A DNA stretch of 64,000 bases from Planctomycetota bacterium (GTDB taxonomy: Bacteria; Planctomycetota; Planctomycetia; Gemmatales; Gemmataceae), in the NCBI GenBank assembly GCA_016191165.1, contig JACPPF010000076.1, positions 1 through 64,000 of the forward strand, written 5' to 3'. The notes beneath the pieces were generated by a model that saw nothing but the letters and a program-made list of their open reading frames with translations, made no database searches and was not told the origin of the DNA. This document shows, one piece after another, positions 34,014 through 42,386 of the stretch. The stretch's first letter is position 1. Every line of letters begins with the position of its first letter. The translations under genes and the position numbers were made by a program.

Positions 34014-35591
34014 ATGCCTTCCGTGCCTCTCAAACAGGTGGCGGTCCACCTTCGACCTCAAGACAATGTCGCCATCGTCGCCAGGCCGATCCCACCGGAT
34101 GTTACGATCGACAACGCCGGCAAGTCCCTGAAGACGACAACCCGGATCGGCATGGGACACAAGCTCGCCCTGACGCCGATCAAGAAGGGGGCGGCGGTCT
34201 ACAAGTACGGCCAGATCATCGGCTTTGCCTCAAAGGACATCGCGCCGGGCGATTGGGTCCACGTTCACAACGTCAGTGCCGACGCGTTTGAACGCGACTA
34301 CGCTTTTTGTCAAGATTGCCCGGCGCCGACAAGTGCCAAGGAAACACGTACGTTCCAGGGCTACGACCGCGGACCCGAGCGTGCGGAGCCGTATCGCTAT
34401 GGCACGCGCAATTACATCGCCGTCATCAGCACGGTCAACTGCTCGGCCGCGACCAGCAAGTACATCACGCAGCGGTTTCATGCGACCGACCTGTTGAAGC
34501 AATTTCCCAACGTCGACGGTGTCGTCGCAATCACGCACAAGTCCGGCTGCGCCATGCAGTACGACGGCTCGGACCACAACCAGCTCGATCGCACGCTGGC
34601 CGGGTTTGCCAAGCACGCCAACGTGGCCGCGTACATCCTGGTCGGGCTCGGTTGTGAGACCGGGCAGGCGATCCATCTGGTCCAGAACCAGGGGCTGGCG
34701 CAACTCTCGTTTAGCCGCGACGCCAGTCGGAACGCGCCGCCGCTTGTTCTCACGATTCAGGAATGCGGCGGCATCGCCAAGACGGTGGAAGCGGGCGTCA
34801 AGGCCATCGCCGAGTTGTTGCCGCGCGTGAATGAAATGCGCCGCACCGAGCTGCCCGCCAAACACCTGATCCTGGGTACGAATTGTGGCGGGTCGGACGG
34901 GAACAGCGGCGTGACGGCCAACCCGGCGCTCGGTGTTGCCTCCGACCTGCTCGTCGCACAAGGCGGCATCTCCATCCTCGGCGAGACGCCGGAAATCTAC
35001 GGCGCCGAGCATTTGCTGACGCGCCGGGCGGTCTCGCGCGCGGTGGGCGAAAAGCTTGTCGAACGCATCAAGTGGTGGGAATGGTACACCGGCATCTTTG
35101 GCGCGGAGATTAACAACAATCCTTCCCCAGGCAACAAGGAGGGCGGCCTGACCACGATCTACGAGAAATCCCTCGGCGCCATCGCCAAGGGAGGCGCCAG
35201 CGCCATGGTGGACGTATTGCAATATGCCGAGCCCGCCAAGGCGAAGGGCTTCGTCGTCATGGATACCCCGGGCTACGATCCTGTCAGCATGACCGGCATC
35301 GTCGCCGGCGGGGCCAACGTCTGCGTCTTCACCACCGGCCGCGGCAGCGTCTTCGGCTGCAAGCCCTCGCCGTCGATCAAGATCGCCACCAACTCGCCCC
35401 TTTACCATCACATGATCGACGACATGGACATCGACGCCGGCGTGATCCTGGATGGCACGCCGGTTGAAGTCGTCGGCAAACAAATCTTCGAGGAAATCCT
35501 CGCGGTCGCGTCGGGCAAGAAAACCAAGAGCGAAATCAACGGCGTCGGCGAGGAGGAATTCGCACCCTGGTCGATCGGGCCGACGCTGTGA
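34014..35591 (+). CDS. UxaA/GarD-family altronate/galactarate dehydratase-like enzyme
   Basis: 525 residues. The N-terminal SAF domain (about 1-90: RPQDNVAIVARPIPPD, KKGAAVYKYGQIIGFA, IAPGDWVHVHNV) and the C-terminal dehydratase domain (AVISTVNCSAATSKYITQRF, THKSGCAMQYDGSDHNQLDRTLAGFAKHANV, VGLGCETGQ, LGTNCGGSDGNSG, GFVVMDTPGYDPVSMTGIVAGGANVCVFTTGRGSVFG, PSIKIATNSPLYHHM) are in one chain, as in UxaA and GarD. It removes water from a hexarate or hexonate; which sugar acid is unclear. The ATG at 34014 fits the SAF start; a TTG at 33966 is possible. Confidence 0.9.
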   Translation: MPSVPLKQVAVHLRPQDNVAIVARPIPPDVTIDNAGKSLKTTTRIGMGHKLALTPIKKGAAVYKYGQIIGFASKDIAPGDWVHVHNVSADAFERDYAFCQDCPAPTSAKETRTFQGYDRGPERAEPYRYGTRNYIAVISTVNCSAATSKYITQRFHATDLLKQFPNVDGVVAITHKSGCAMQYDGSDHNQLDRTLAGFAKHANVAAYILVGLGCETGQAIHLVQNQGLAQLSFSRDASRNAPPLVLTIQECGGIAKTVEAGVKAIAELLPRVNEMRRTELPAKHLILGTNCGGSDGNSGVTANPALGVASDLLVAQGGISILGETPEIYGAEHLLTRRAVSRAVGEKLVERIKWWEWYTGIFGAEINNNPSPGNKEGGLTTIYEKSLGAIAKGGASAMVDVLQYAEPAKAKGFVVMDTPGYDPVSMTGIVAGGANVCVFTTGRGSVFGCKPSPSIKIATNSPLYHHMIDDMDIDAGVILDGTPVEVVGKQIFEEILAVASGKKTKSEINGVGEEEFAPWSIGPTL

Positions 35592-35630
35592 AACGAGAGC
35601 ACTCGAAAAAGAAAATTCCCGTTTCTGTAC

Positions 35631-35686
35631 GCCGCTTGCGGCGTAGCATTCGCAAGACGCCTTGCGAACGCTGTGCCGCAAGCGGC
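35631..35686. repeat. Palindromic repeat, family F (GCCGCTTGCGGCG...)
   Basis: Arms of 26 bases (35631-35656 and 35661-35686), 23 of 26 pairing, around a four-base loop. It lies between the dehydratase and the following membrane protein gene. Confidence 0.75.
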
Positions 35687-35721
35687 GAAACGCGACACAC
35701 AGCGCCGGCGAAGTGAATCAC

Positions 35722-36390
35722 ATGGCAAGCCATACCGAAGACAGGCCGTCGCCCGTGCGCGTAACCGAACACGAAACCGGCGTGACACTCGATTTTCCGT
35801 GTCCGCGTGACGCGCATCGGGAGGGTCGTCTACGCGCCTGGCGCAGTTTCGAGATCGGCATCGGTTTGCAGATCGGCGCCGTGATCTGGTATGGTTTCTG
35901 CGGAATGGCAAACTGGCCGGCCGGTCAGTTGCTGGCAGTCCTACCGCTGGCGACGGGCGTCGTCGTTCTGGTGGTGGCCTCAAGCCAAAGCTGGGCCGCC
36001 TGGCAGGAACCGGTTACCGACGATCAGATCATCCAAATCAGCGTCGTCGGCAACATCTTGATCGCGACGGCGCGGGACCATCGCAAGCAGGTCTGGCGTC
36101 AAGAGGACATCACCGATGTCGCGCTCGAACTCATGCCCCGAGTGGATTCGTGTGACGCGGTTCGCCTGCTTCTTAAATCAAATGACTCCTGCGACGTGGT
36201 CATGCTCGGTCCGTTCATTGCGCGGGACGACGAGCGCGGACTCGAGGCGGAGCTTCCCCGAATCGCCCAAGTCCTGCGACAGGCTCTGTTCGCGGGCACG
36301 CGCCACGGCGCGAGTGACCACCACAAAACGATAACCCAGGCCATTCAGGCCTTGTCCGCACGCAGCCCGGAAACAGGCATTTCTTCCTGA
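35722..36390 (+). CDS. Two-helix membrane protein of unknown function
   Basis: 222 residues. A polar N-terminus, two membrane helices at about 43-60 (FEIGIGLQIGAVIWYGFCG) and 67-87 (LLAVLPLATGVVVLVVAS), then a soluble cytosolic part of about 130 residues (QIIQISVVGNILIATARDHRKQVWRQEDITDVAL...) that resembles PH-like or bPH-type domains in layout. No family is recognised. The ATG at 35722 is chosen over upstream starts because they fall in the repeat. It is 94 bases before the first VWA gene and could be the membrane partner of that set. Confidence 0.65.
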   Translation: MASHTEDRPSPVRVTEHETGVTLDFPCPRDAHREGRLRAWRSFEIGIGLQIGAVIWYGFCGMANWPAGQLLAVLPLATGVVVLVVASSQSWAAWQEPVTDDQIIQISVVGNILIATARDHRKQVWRQEDITDVALELMPRVDSCDAVRLLLKSNDSCDVVMLGPFIARDDERGLEAELPRIAQVLRQALFAGTRHGASDHHKTITQAIQALSARSPETGISS

Positions 36391-36484
36391 GGAATGGTGG
36401 ATTTCCGCGCCGCGTTCCGCAATAATGCACTGATTCAAGCGAATCATAGATAGCCACGAGTTGGTTCCATTCGAGGGTTGATTC

Positions 36485-37390
36485 ATGGCCCAGTTGAAAA
36501 AAATCGTCGATCCATTTGGAGAGGTCAACGTGCATCCGCAACCCGGCGGCAGACTTCGCGTGACGGCAACCATCCTCATGGAGCCGCGCCGCGAAGGCAC
36601 GCAGACCGGCATCGCCCTCGACGGCTCGGCGTCCATGTCGAGTCTCTACGGCGAGGAAGAAAGTCCCGGCTTCTTCGCCAGCCTCTTCGGCGCCAAGAAG
36701 ACGACAACCCGCAACGAGATCACGCCGGTCGCCCAGAAAGTGTGCGCCTATCTCGCGCGCAAGCTCGATGCCGATGGCGGCACGACCTGCATCTACTGGG
36801 CGACGGGGCCCGCTGGCAGCAAGATCGAGGTCATCGGTGATCTCACCGCCGACGACGCGGAAAAACACATTTTCGGCCCGCCCCAGGACTTTGGCACCGG
36901 GACGCAGCTCCTGCCGGCGGTTCGTTATTTCGTCGATCGTTTCAAGGATGCGCCCTGGGGCTTTTACGTCTTCATCACCGATGGCGAGCTGCACGACCTT
37001 GACGCGGTCAAAAACTACAGCATCCGCCACGCGCGCGACGTTGCCGCCGGTCGGGCCAAGCCGGTGAAGTTCGTTCTCATCGGCATTGGGCCGAACGTCA
37101 ACGAAGATCAGATGGAGCAACTCGACGACCTCGACACCGGTACGGAGATCGACCTATGGGATCACAAGCTCGCGGCCGAGATGCGCGTCTTGCAGGAGAT
37201 TTTTGCCGAGGTCGTCGATAAAAACGCCCGCGTTGCGGACAACGGCAAGATTGTCGCACCCAACGGGCAAGTCGTGAAAAACTACTCCGACACGGGTTTG
37301 CCGGCGCTACTACAATTCGAGTTGCCCGCCGGCGCGACGCATTTCGTGCTCGAAGTGGATGGAAAACAGATCAAACAGGACCTGGTTTAA
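36485..37390 (+). CDS. Cytosolic VWA-type protein (first of a tandem pair)
   Basis: 301 residues, no signal peptide. It opens MAQLKKIVDPFGEVNVHP, and residues 42-51 are IALDGSASMS with the MIDAS pattern D46-x-S48-x-S50. Later GGTTCIYWATGP and WGFYVFITDGEL (Asp of MIDAS) complete the metal site. VWA domains bind partners through Mg2+. The C-terminal 60 residues (NGQVVKNYSDTGLPALLQFELPAGATHFVLEVDGK) form a beta-rich domain shared with the next gene. Possibly in one transcript with the paralogue and the subtilisin-like gene downstream. Confidence 0.75.
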   Translation: MAQLKKIVDPFGEVNVHPQPGGRLRVTATILMEPRREGTQTGIALDGSASMSSLYGEEESPGFFASLFGAKKTTTRNEITPVAQKVCAYLARKLDADGGTTCIYWATGPAGSKIEVIGDLTADDAEKHIFGPPQDFGTGTQLLPAVRYFVDRFKDAPWGFYVFITDGELHDLDAVKNYSIRHARDVAAGRAKPVKFVLIGIGPNVNEDQMEQLDDLDTGTEIDLWDHKLAAEMRVLQEIFAEVVDKNARVADNGKIVAPNGQVVKNYSDTGLPALLQFELPAGATHFVLEVDGKQIKQDLV

Positions 37391-37392
37391 TG

Positions 37393-37444
37393 CCGCATTC
37401 GTTTAGCGCCCGCGTGACGCCATGCGGGCGCTAAACGAATGCGG
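37393..37444. repeat. Dispersed palindrome, family B, perfect copy 2
   Basis: Arms of 21 bases at 37393-37413 and 37424-37444, perfectly paired, around GTGACGCCAT. It starts two bases after the first VWA stop codon and lies before the second VWA gene. Confidence 0.85.
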
Positions 37445-37465
37445 ATTTACCAAAAGGATTCACCC

Positions 37466-38695
37466 ATGGCACAACTCAAACACGTCGTCGAACCTTTCGG
37501 CGAGGTCAATGTCTATCCCGGACCCAATGGCGGCACACGCGTTTGGGCGTCCATCCTCATGGAGCCGCGCAAGGAAGGGGCGCAGACCGGCATCGCCATC
37601 GATGGCTCCGGCTCCATGCGAAAAATGTTCGGTCAGGACACCGGCGGGGGAGTCGTTTCGTCGATCTTCGCCAAGCCCAGGCTGGAGAATCATGTCTCAC
37701 CCGTGGCGCAGAAGCTCTGCGCGTATCTGGCACGCACCATCGACGCCGACGGGGGCACGACCTGCATCTACTGGGCCGTCGGGCCCAATGGCAGCCAGGT
37801 CGAGGTGGTCGGCGATCTTCGTGCCGAGCAGGCGGAGACCCACAACTTCAAGGGGCCCAGCGATTTCGGCACTGGCACGCTGCTTTTGCCCGCGGTAAAG
37901 TATTTCGTCGAGCGCTTCAAGGACGCGCCGTGGGGCTTCTACATCTTCATCACGGACGGCGAGTTGTTTGACCTCGAAGAAGTCAAGCTCTACACCAAAT
38001 GGCTCGCCAAGGAGATCGCCGGCAATCGCCGCAACCCGGTCAAGTTCGTCCTCATTGGCCTCGGCGCCGACGCCAACGAACGGCAACTCGAGGAACTCGA
38101 CGATCTGGAAACAGGCACCGAGATCGACCTCTGGGATCACAAGATGGCGTCCGAGATGCGGCAGTTGCAAGACATCTTCGCCGAGGTCGTGGACCGCAAC
38201 GCCCGCGTTGCGGAGACAGGCAAGATTCTCGACCCGCAAGGGCGCGTGATACGTGATTTTTCGGACACGGGCCTGCCTGCGCTCTTGCGTTTCGTCATGC
38301 CGGCCGGGGCGCAGTATTTCACGCTGGAGGTCAACGGGCAGCGCATCCATCAACCGCTGGCGGACAACGTCGCGACCCCGGCGCCCGTGGCGCCCGTGAT
38401 TCCAACCGTGACGCCGGTTTCCCCGGCGCCGCCGGTGATCCCCGCCGTGCCGGTGTCGCCGATGATGAAGCAACAGACCGCGCCGCCAATGGTGTCGCCC
38501 GCCGTCCCAGGGATGCAACCGCCAGCTCCACCGTCGATTCCCAAGAAACCCGAGAAGGAATGGGACAAGGACCCCATCGACCTCCAGATGGAAGAGTTGG
38601 CCAAGAGCATCGACCTGGAATTCGCCGACCCAAGTCAGCCCCAATCGCTGGACGATCTGAATCTCGACAAGAACGACGATTCCAAGAAGAAGTAA
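37466..38695 (+). CDS. Cytosolic VWA-type protein with Pro-rich extension (second of a tandem pair)
   Basis: 409 residues. The first 300 parallel the preceding gene: MAQLKHVVEPFGEVNVYP, then IAIDGSGSMRK (MIDAS), GGTTCIYWAVGP, FGTGTLLLPAVKYFVERFKDAPWGFYIFITDGELFDL. The same C-terminal beta domain follows (RDFSDTGLPALLRFVMPAG). It then adds a Pro/Val-rich linker of about 70 residues and an acidic C-terminus (EWDKDPIDLQMEELAKSIDLEF...) that may bind a partner. The duplicated core and added tail suggest one copy gained a new contact. Confidence 0.75.
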   Translation: MAQLKHVVEPFGEVNVYPGPNGGTRVWASILMEPRKEGAQTGIAIDGSGSMRKMFGQDTGGGVVSSIFAKPRLENHVSPVAQKLCAYLARTIDADGGTTCIYWAVGPNGSQVEVVGDLRAEQAETHNFKGPSDFGTGTLLLPAVKYFVERFKDAPWGFYIFITDGELFDLEEVKLYTKWLAKEIAGNRRNPVKFVLIGLGADANERQLEELDDLETGTEIDLWDHKMASEMRQLQDIFAEVVDRNARVAETGKILDPQGRVIRDFSDTGLPALLRFVMPAGAQYFTLEVNGQRIHQPLADNVATPAPVAPVIPTVTPVSPAPPVIPAVPVSPMMKQQTAPPMVSPAVPGMQPPAPPSIPKKPEKEWDKDPIDLQMEELAKSIDLEFADPSQPQSLDDLNLDKNDDSKKK

Positions 38696-38813
38696 AGGTG
38701 ATCGTTCACAACCAGCCCGAGGCATGGGCAAGAGCATTTTTTGCTTACGCCGCGGGCTGGGAATCCCTCGCCACGGGGCTAAACTCCAGGCGCCGGTTTG
38801 TTATGATGCAAGC

Positions 38814-39647
38814 ATGAGCGATGTGTTCGACGACCTTTTCAGCCTGATCACGCCGGAGCGCTTGCTGCTCGATTCCCGCGCGAACGGCGAGGGGGTCGCG
38901 GTATGCGTGATTGATAGTGGCGTCGAGTCGTCCGTTCTGCGGGCGAAGCACGGGCCCGACCTCAAGCCGATTCAGGGCGCGGTCTTCACCGCCGATTGCG
39001 CCGAGCCATTGCCCTATGAAGGTCATCAGAGCACGCCGCACGGCACCACCGTCGCGGATATCCTTTTGACGCAAGCCCCCGCCATCCAGCTTTATTCCGC
39101 CGATGTATTCGGACCTGCGGGAACCTGCGAGGTCGAGACGGTCATCAAGGCGCTGCACTGGGCCTATGATGTGTGGAAGTGCAAGGTCATCAACCTCTCG
39201 CTCGGCGTCACCGAGCAAAAGCTCCAGCAACTTCCGAAAAAACAACAGTTACTGCGAACAATTGAAGAGGGCTATTTCAAGGACGTGCTGATCGTTGCCG
39301 CGGCGCACAACGATCATCCTTTTACGCGCAGTTATCCCGCCATGTTCGCGCCGCCGATTCTTTCCGTGGACAAGCAACTGTTCGGCAACCCGCTGCAATT
39401 TGCCTATGAGCCGCATGAACAGATTGAGTTTCAGGCCCACGGCCGCGGCTATCTGGGTCCGTTCGCGATGGAGCCGGCAACGAGCTGGGCGGCGCCGCAT
39501 CTGAGCGGCATCGCGGCGAGGCTGTTGTCGCTACGGCCGGGTTTGAAGCCGTTTGAGGTGAAGACGCTGCTGTACTGGCTGTGTAAAAATGATTCGCGCA
39601 AGACGGCGGAGGGAACGGGAGTGCTTTCACTGCTGGTACGGGATTGA
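38814..39647 (+). CDS. Subtilisin-like (S8) serine protease without signal peptide
   Basis: 277 residues, shorter than secreted subtilisins. The catalytic residues are D34 (VCVIDSGVESS), H76 (STPHGTTVADIL), the oxyanion N166 (VAAAHNDHP) and S224 (EPATSWAAPHLSG), so the site is complete. There is no signal peptide, propeptide or membrane helix, so it should be cytosolic. It starts 118 bases after the second VWA stop, in the same direction. VWA plus S8 protease pairs occur in bacterial conflict-type systems, where the protease is an effector held inactive until a trigger appears; that role is a hypothesis here. Confidence 0.82.
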   Translation: MSDVFDDLFSLITPERLLLDSRANGEGVAVCVIDSGVESSVLRAKHGPDLKPIQGAVFTADCAEPLPYEGHQSTPHGTTVADILLTQAPAIQLYSADVFGPAGTCEVETVIKALHWAYDVWKCKVINLSLGVTEQKLQQLPKKQQLLRTIEEGYFKDVLIVAAAHNDHPFTRSYPAMFAPPILSVDKQLFGNPLQFAYEPHEQIEFQAHGRGYLGPFAMEPATSWAAPHLSGIAARLLSLRPGLKPFEVKTLLYWLCKNDSRKTAEGTGVLSLLVRD

Positions 39648-39719
39648 TTCGAAAGGTATGCTGCGTGGAGACATCGAACTAGCCGATGATTTGCGTGTGG
39701 TCCGGCGCATGCTGGTTGG

Positions 39720-40109
39720 CTACATCGGCCTGGCGTGCTCGCTCCAGACCAAACCTGGGCCGTCAAGCACGATGGCCACATGATTGAGAACGTCGCGTCC
39801 GAGCATTCCGCAGGGGTGATCGATCAGCAGGAACCGGCCTTTGAAGGTTCGTCTCAAGAAAACGAGGTCCAGGTCGACGGCCTGCGCGGTGCTTTTCGTT
39901 CCGTCAAATCCCATGACCTCGTATCCCACGTCGAGTTTGGCCGAGGCGCCGATCTGCTGTGCAAACATGTTTGGAATCAACGAAACGTCAGCGCCGCTAT
40001 CAATTACCATAGGGACGCCTGCAATTGCGAGCCCAGTTTCCAGATGTCGCAAGGTAACGGTTGCGACGGGTGCGGGCGGCACGAAGTGAGCGTCATCATA
40101 CGCTACCAT
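39720..40109 (-). CDS. Retropepsin-like (clan AA) aspartyl protease
   Basis: 129 residues. The hallmark GVPMVIDSGADVSLIP (Asp-Ser/Thr-Gly-Ala) is followed by FAQQIG and, near the end, the second strand signature CGMLGRDVLNHVAIVLDG, as in retroviral and bacterial small clan AA proteases, which work as dimers. No signal peptide. Its ATG (40109) lies 14 bases inside the 3' end of the upstream DUF104-like gene, so the two form one transcription unit. Confidence 0.82.
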   Translation of the reverse strand: MVAYDDAHFVPPAPVATVTLRHLETGLAIAGVPMVIDSGADVSLIPNMFAQQIGASAKLDVGYEVMGFDGTKSTAQAVDLDLVFLRRTFKGRFLLIDHPCGMLGRDVLNHVAIVLDGPGLVWSEHARPM

Positions 40110-40311
40110 CGGCGGGTACCTCGGTTACTTCCTTCCTGAAATCCACGGCCTGCTCCGGGTGGCAAAGGTGTGGACTGGCAATTCGGCTCGGAGCGGTCAG
40201 GTCAGAGTCGGGCACGACGACGTAAACCGTCGCCCTTTCTGGCAGCCGAACATTCGGCGGAAGGCGGATTTGACCGTTTTCCACAATGCCGGAAAAGGTT
40301 ATGACATTCAT
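40096..40311 (-). CDS. DUF104-like antitoxin-type protein
   Basis: 71 residues. MNVITFSGIVENGQIRLPPN, then VRLPERATVYVVVPD, a small beta fold like the DUF104 antitoxin at 31908, followed by a polar tail. It ends inside the retropepsin-like gene, overlapping it by 14 bases. The arrangement is that of a toxin-antitoxin pair, with the protease in the toxin place; a biological role as antitoxin is inferred only. Confidence 0.6.
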   Translation of the reverse strand: MNVITFSGIVENGQIRLPPNVRLPERATVYVVVPDSDLTAPSRIASPHLCHPEQAVDFRKEVTEVPADGSV

Positions 40312-40451
40312 TGCATTTGCACCTGCGGAGGAGAATTCATTGTACAGGAAGGATAGGATTCTGGCCTCCCACCCCAATCGAAGAGCCGGGCACGCTCTTC
40401 GATTCGGATGATCCGTGGCGATTGGAAAATGGTAAATGGCCAATAGGCGGG

Positions 40452-42008
40452 CTAGCTTCCGCTCCCCGACCCCCTCGGCGTCGGTTCGCGGCCATCGGTC
40501 CACGGGCCTTCGAGGCGCTGGTAAGCGGGCGGTTCGAGAAGGCTGCCGCGGGTGCCGCCGGTCCAGCCGATGACCTGCGTCGGCCGGCCGCGCTGGTGGC
40601 TGCGGCGTTCCAGGCGGGTGGCCCAGCTTGAATCGCCGACCACGGCGCGGCGGCGTTCGCGATCCCAGAACAAGACCTGGCCTTGACGGTAGCTTTGCAC
40701 GCCCATGTTCACAGTCGTGAACGCGGCGGCGCCGAGTTCCGGGGTGGAGAACGTTTCGCGATTGCGAGCGCGGACACACGAGAGGAAGTTTTCCCAGAGG
40801 GGTTGCGTGGCATCGCCCTCGGACATACCGTTGCCATGCCAGACGCTGTCGCGCCGTGCCGGCTGTCCGGCGATCGGGCGGTTCGTGGCTGCCTGGGGGA
40901 TGATTTCGTAGCCCCAGTCGCGCGCCGGGCGGCCGTCACGCATCACCTCGCGGCTGCCGAACTTCATCGTCCCGGTGTGTCCGCGGATGACCTCTTCGAT
41001 CGGATGATCGTTAATCATCGTCGCGGTGATGAGAAGCTGACAGCCCTCGTCGTAGTCGGCGACGATGGTGGCGACATCGGGCACATCGCGTCCATCGTAC
41101 TCCAGGTAGATGCCGCCGCCGCCGACCACGCGAGCCGGATAGCGCACGCCCATCGCCGAGATCAGACGCGTGACCCGGTGTACGAACAAATCCGTAAACA
41201 TGCCGCCGCCGAAGTTCCAGTAGCAACGCCACTGGGCGAAGATCGCCCGGTCGAACGGCATGTCCGGCGCGAGCGGCACGCCCTCCTCGACCGAAAAGCG
41301 ATTGCCCAGAAACATGGTCCAGTCGATGGTGCGCGGGTTCATGTCCTGCGTGAGTGGGTAGTAGCGCCACTGGCCGACGGTCGAGTTGCGGTAGTAGCTG
41401 GTCTGAGCCTGGCACACATGGCCGATGTCGCCGCGGCGGATCATCTCGTTGGCGCGGCGCAGGCTCGGATCGGCCATCCACTGCACGCCCACTTGCATCA
41501 CCACGTTGTTGCGCCGCACCGCATCGACGACGGCGTGGGCCTCAAAGATCGTCTTCGTCATCGGTTTCTCGCAATAGACATGCTTCCCCGCGTTGGCGGC
41601 GTCGATCGTCATGCGCGCATGCCAGTGGTCCGGCGTCGCGATGCAGACGGCATCGACCTCGCGCAGGCCCAGAATGCGGCGATAGTCTTTGTTCACGTGA
41701 ACGCGATCGTCCACGTTCAACCCGCAGCGGCGGGCCGAGGGATAAAGCCCCCGGCCATTACCGCGCCCGAGTTGGGGATTGCCGTCCCACACATCGCAAC
41801 ACGCGACCGGCCGCACCGAGTTGGCATTGGCTCGTTGCATGGCGAGAATCACATCGATATGCTGCTGGCAGCGCCCGCCGACGCCGAGAAAGGCGACGTT
41901 GATGCGCTGGTTGGCGCCCTGGGCCTGGGCGTACGTCTTGGCGTCAAGCGCCATCGCGGTGGTGGCGGCAGTCGCAGCAGTGGTTTTCAGGAACGTACGG
42001 CGTTTCAT
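40452..42008 (-). CDS. Exported Gfo/Idh/MocA oxidoreductase with Tat-type signal
   Basis: 518 residues. The N-terminus MKRRTFLKTTAATAATTAMALDAKTYAQAQG is a twin-arginine (RR) signal for export in folded, cofactor-loaded form. Then INVAFLGVGGRCQQHIDV (nucleotide motif), VDAVCIATPDHWHARMTIDAANAGKHVYCEKPM (EKP motif) and NFGGGMFTDLFVHRVTRLI. The last 150 residues, with WDRERRRAVVG, are the extended C-terminus common to planctomycete members. It probably oxidises a sugar or sugar derivative in the periplasm; substrate unknown. Confidence 0.87.
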   Translation of the reverse strand: MKRRTFLKTTAATAATTAMALDAKTYAQAQGANQRINVAFLGVGGRCQQHIDVILAMQRANANSVRPVACCDVWDGNPQLGRGNGRGLYPSARRCGLNVDDRVHVNKDYRRILGLREVDAVCIATPDHWHARMTIDAANAGKHVYCEKPMTKTIFEAHAVVDAVRRNNVVMQVGVQWMADPSLRRANEMIRRGDIGHVCQAQTSYYRNSTVGQWRYYPLTQDMNPRTIDWTMFLGNRFSVEEGVPLAPDMPFDRAIFAQWRCYWNFGGGMFTDLFVHRVTRLISAMGVRYPARVVGGGGIYLEYDGRDVPDVATIVADYDEGCQLLITATMINDHPIEEVIRGHTGTMKFGSREVMRDGRPARDWGYEIIPQAATNRPIAGQPARRDSVWHGNGMSEGDATQPLWENFLSCVRARNRETFSTPELGAAAFTTVNMGVQSYRQGQVLFWDRERRRAVVGDSSWATRLERRSHQRGRPTQVIGWTGGTRGSLLEPPAYQRLEGPWTDGREPTPRGSGSGS

Positions 42009-42386
42009 GAGAGGTCTCCTTTAGGTGGAATGCGGATGTCCCTATTGTGCCCGAAACGGCGGCGGTTGACAAACGGAATTATCGGAAAACCCCTCGAACA
42101 ATTGGCAAAGCTTGAGCGATGCCTTTGGACGCTTACCTCCGCGCGAACGCCAACGTCGCGTTTTTGTCAGCCGGCATCGGCGGAGGTTATTCGGAGGGGT
42201 TTTTCACGACGGCCGAGGCCGACACCGCCGTCGATCGCGCCAGGCAAAATTGGGGTTCTCACCAGCTGACCAGCCCGGGTTCCGCTCATGCCGGCCAAGG
42301 ATGATTCGGATCACTCCTGCCCGCCCTCGCGTGTTTTCATTAGACTGACTCTTCCCCCTGAATTCCCCACCGGCTGGAATCCGAAC
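42009..42386. other. Gap before the BNR-repeat gene
   Basis: A few short frames exist (one of 61 codons at 42119-42304), but none has a ribosome-binding site or a recognisable product. No promoter, RNA or repeat stands out; the region must hold the promoter of the BNR gene on the plus strand and the oxidoreductase promoter on the minus strand. Confidence 0.5.

Noticed and set aside
36485-38695. TerY/TerD tellurite-resistance cluster
   Set aside because: No TerD, TerC or TerB-type gene is near; only the VWA fold is shared.
40683-42269. 528-codon plus-strand ORF
   Set aside because: Antisense shadow of the Tat oxidoreductase gene, which has clear family motifs.
42119-42304. Plus-strand ORF of 61 codons
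   Set aside because: No ribosome site, other frames equally open, no recognisable product.
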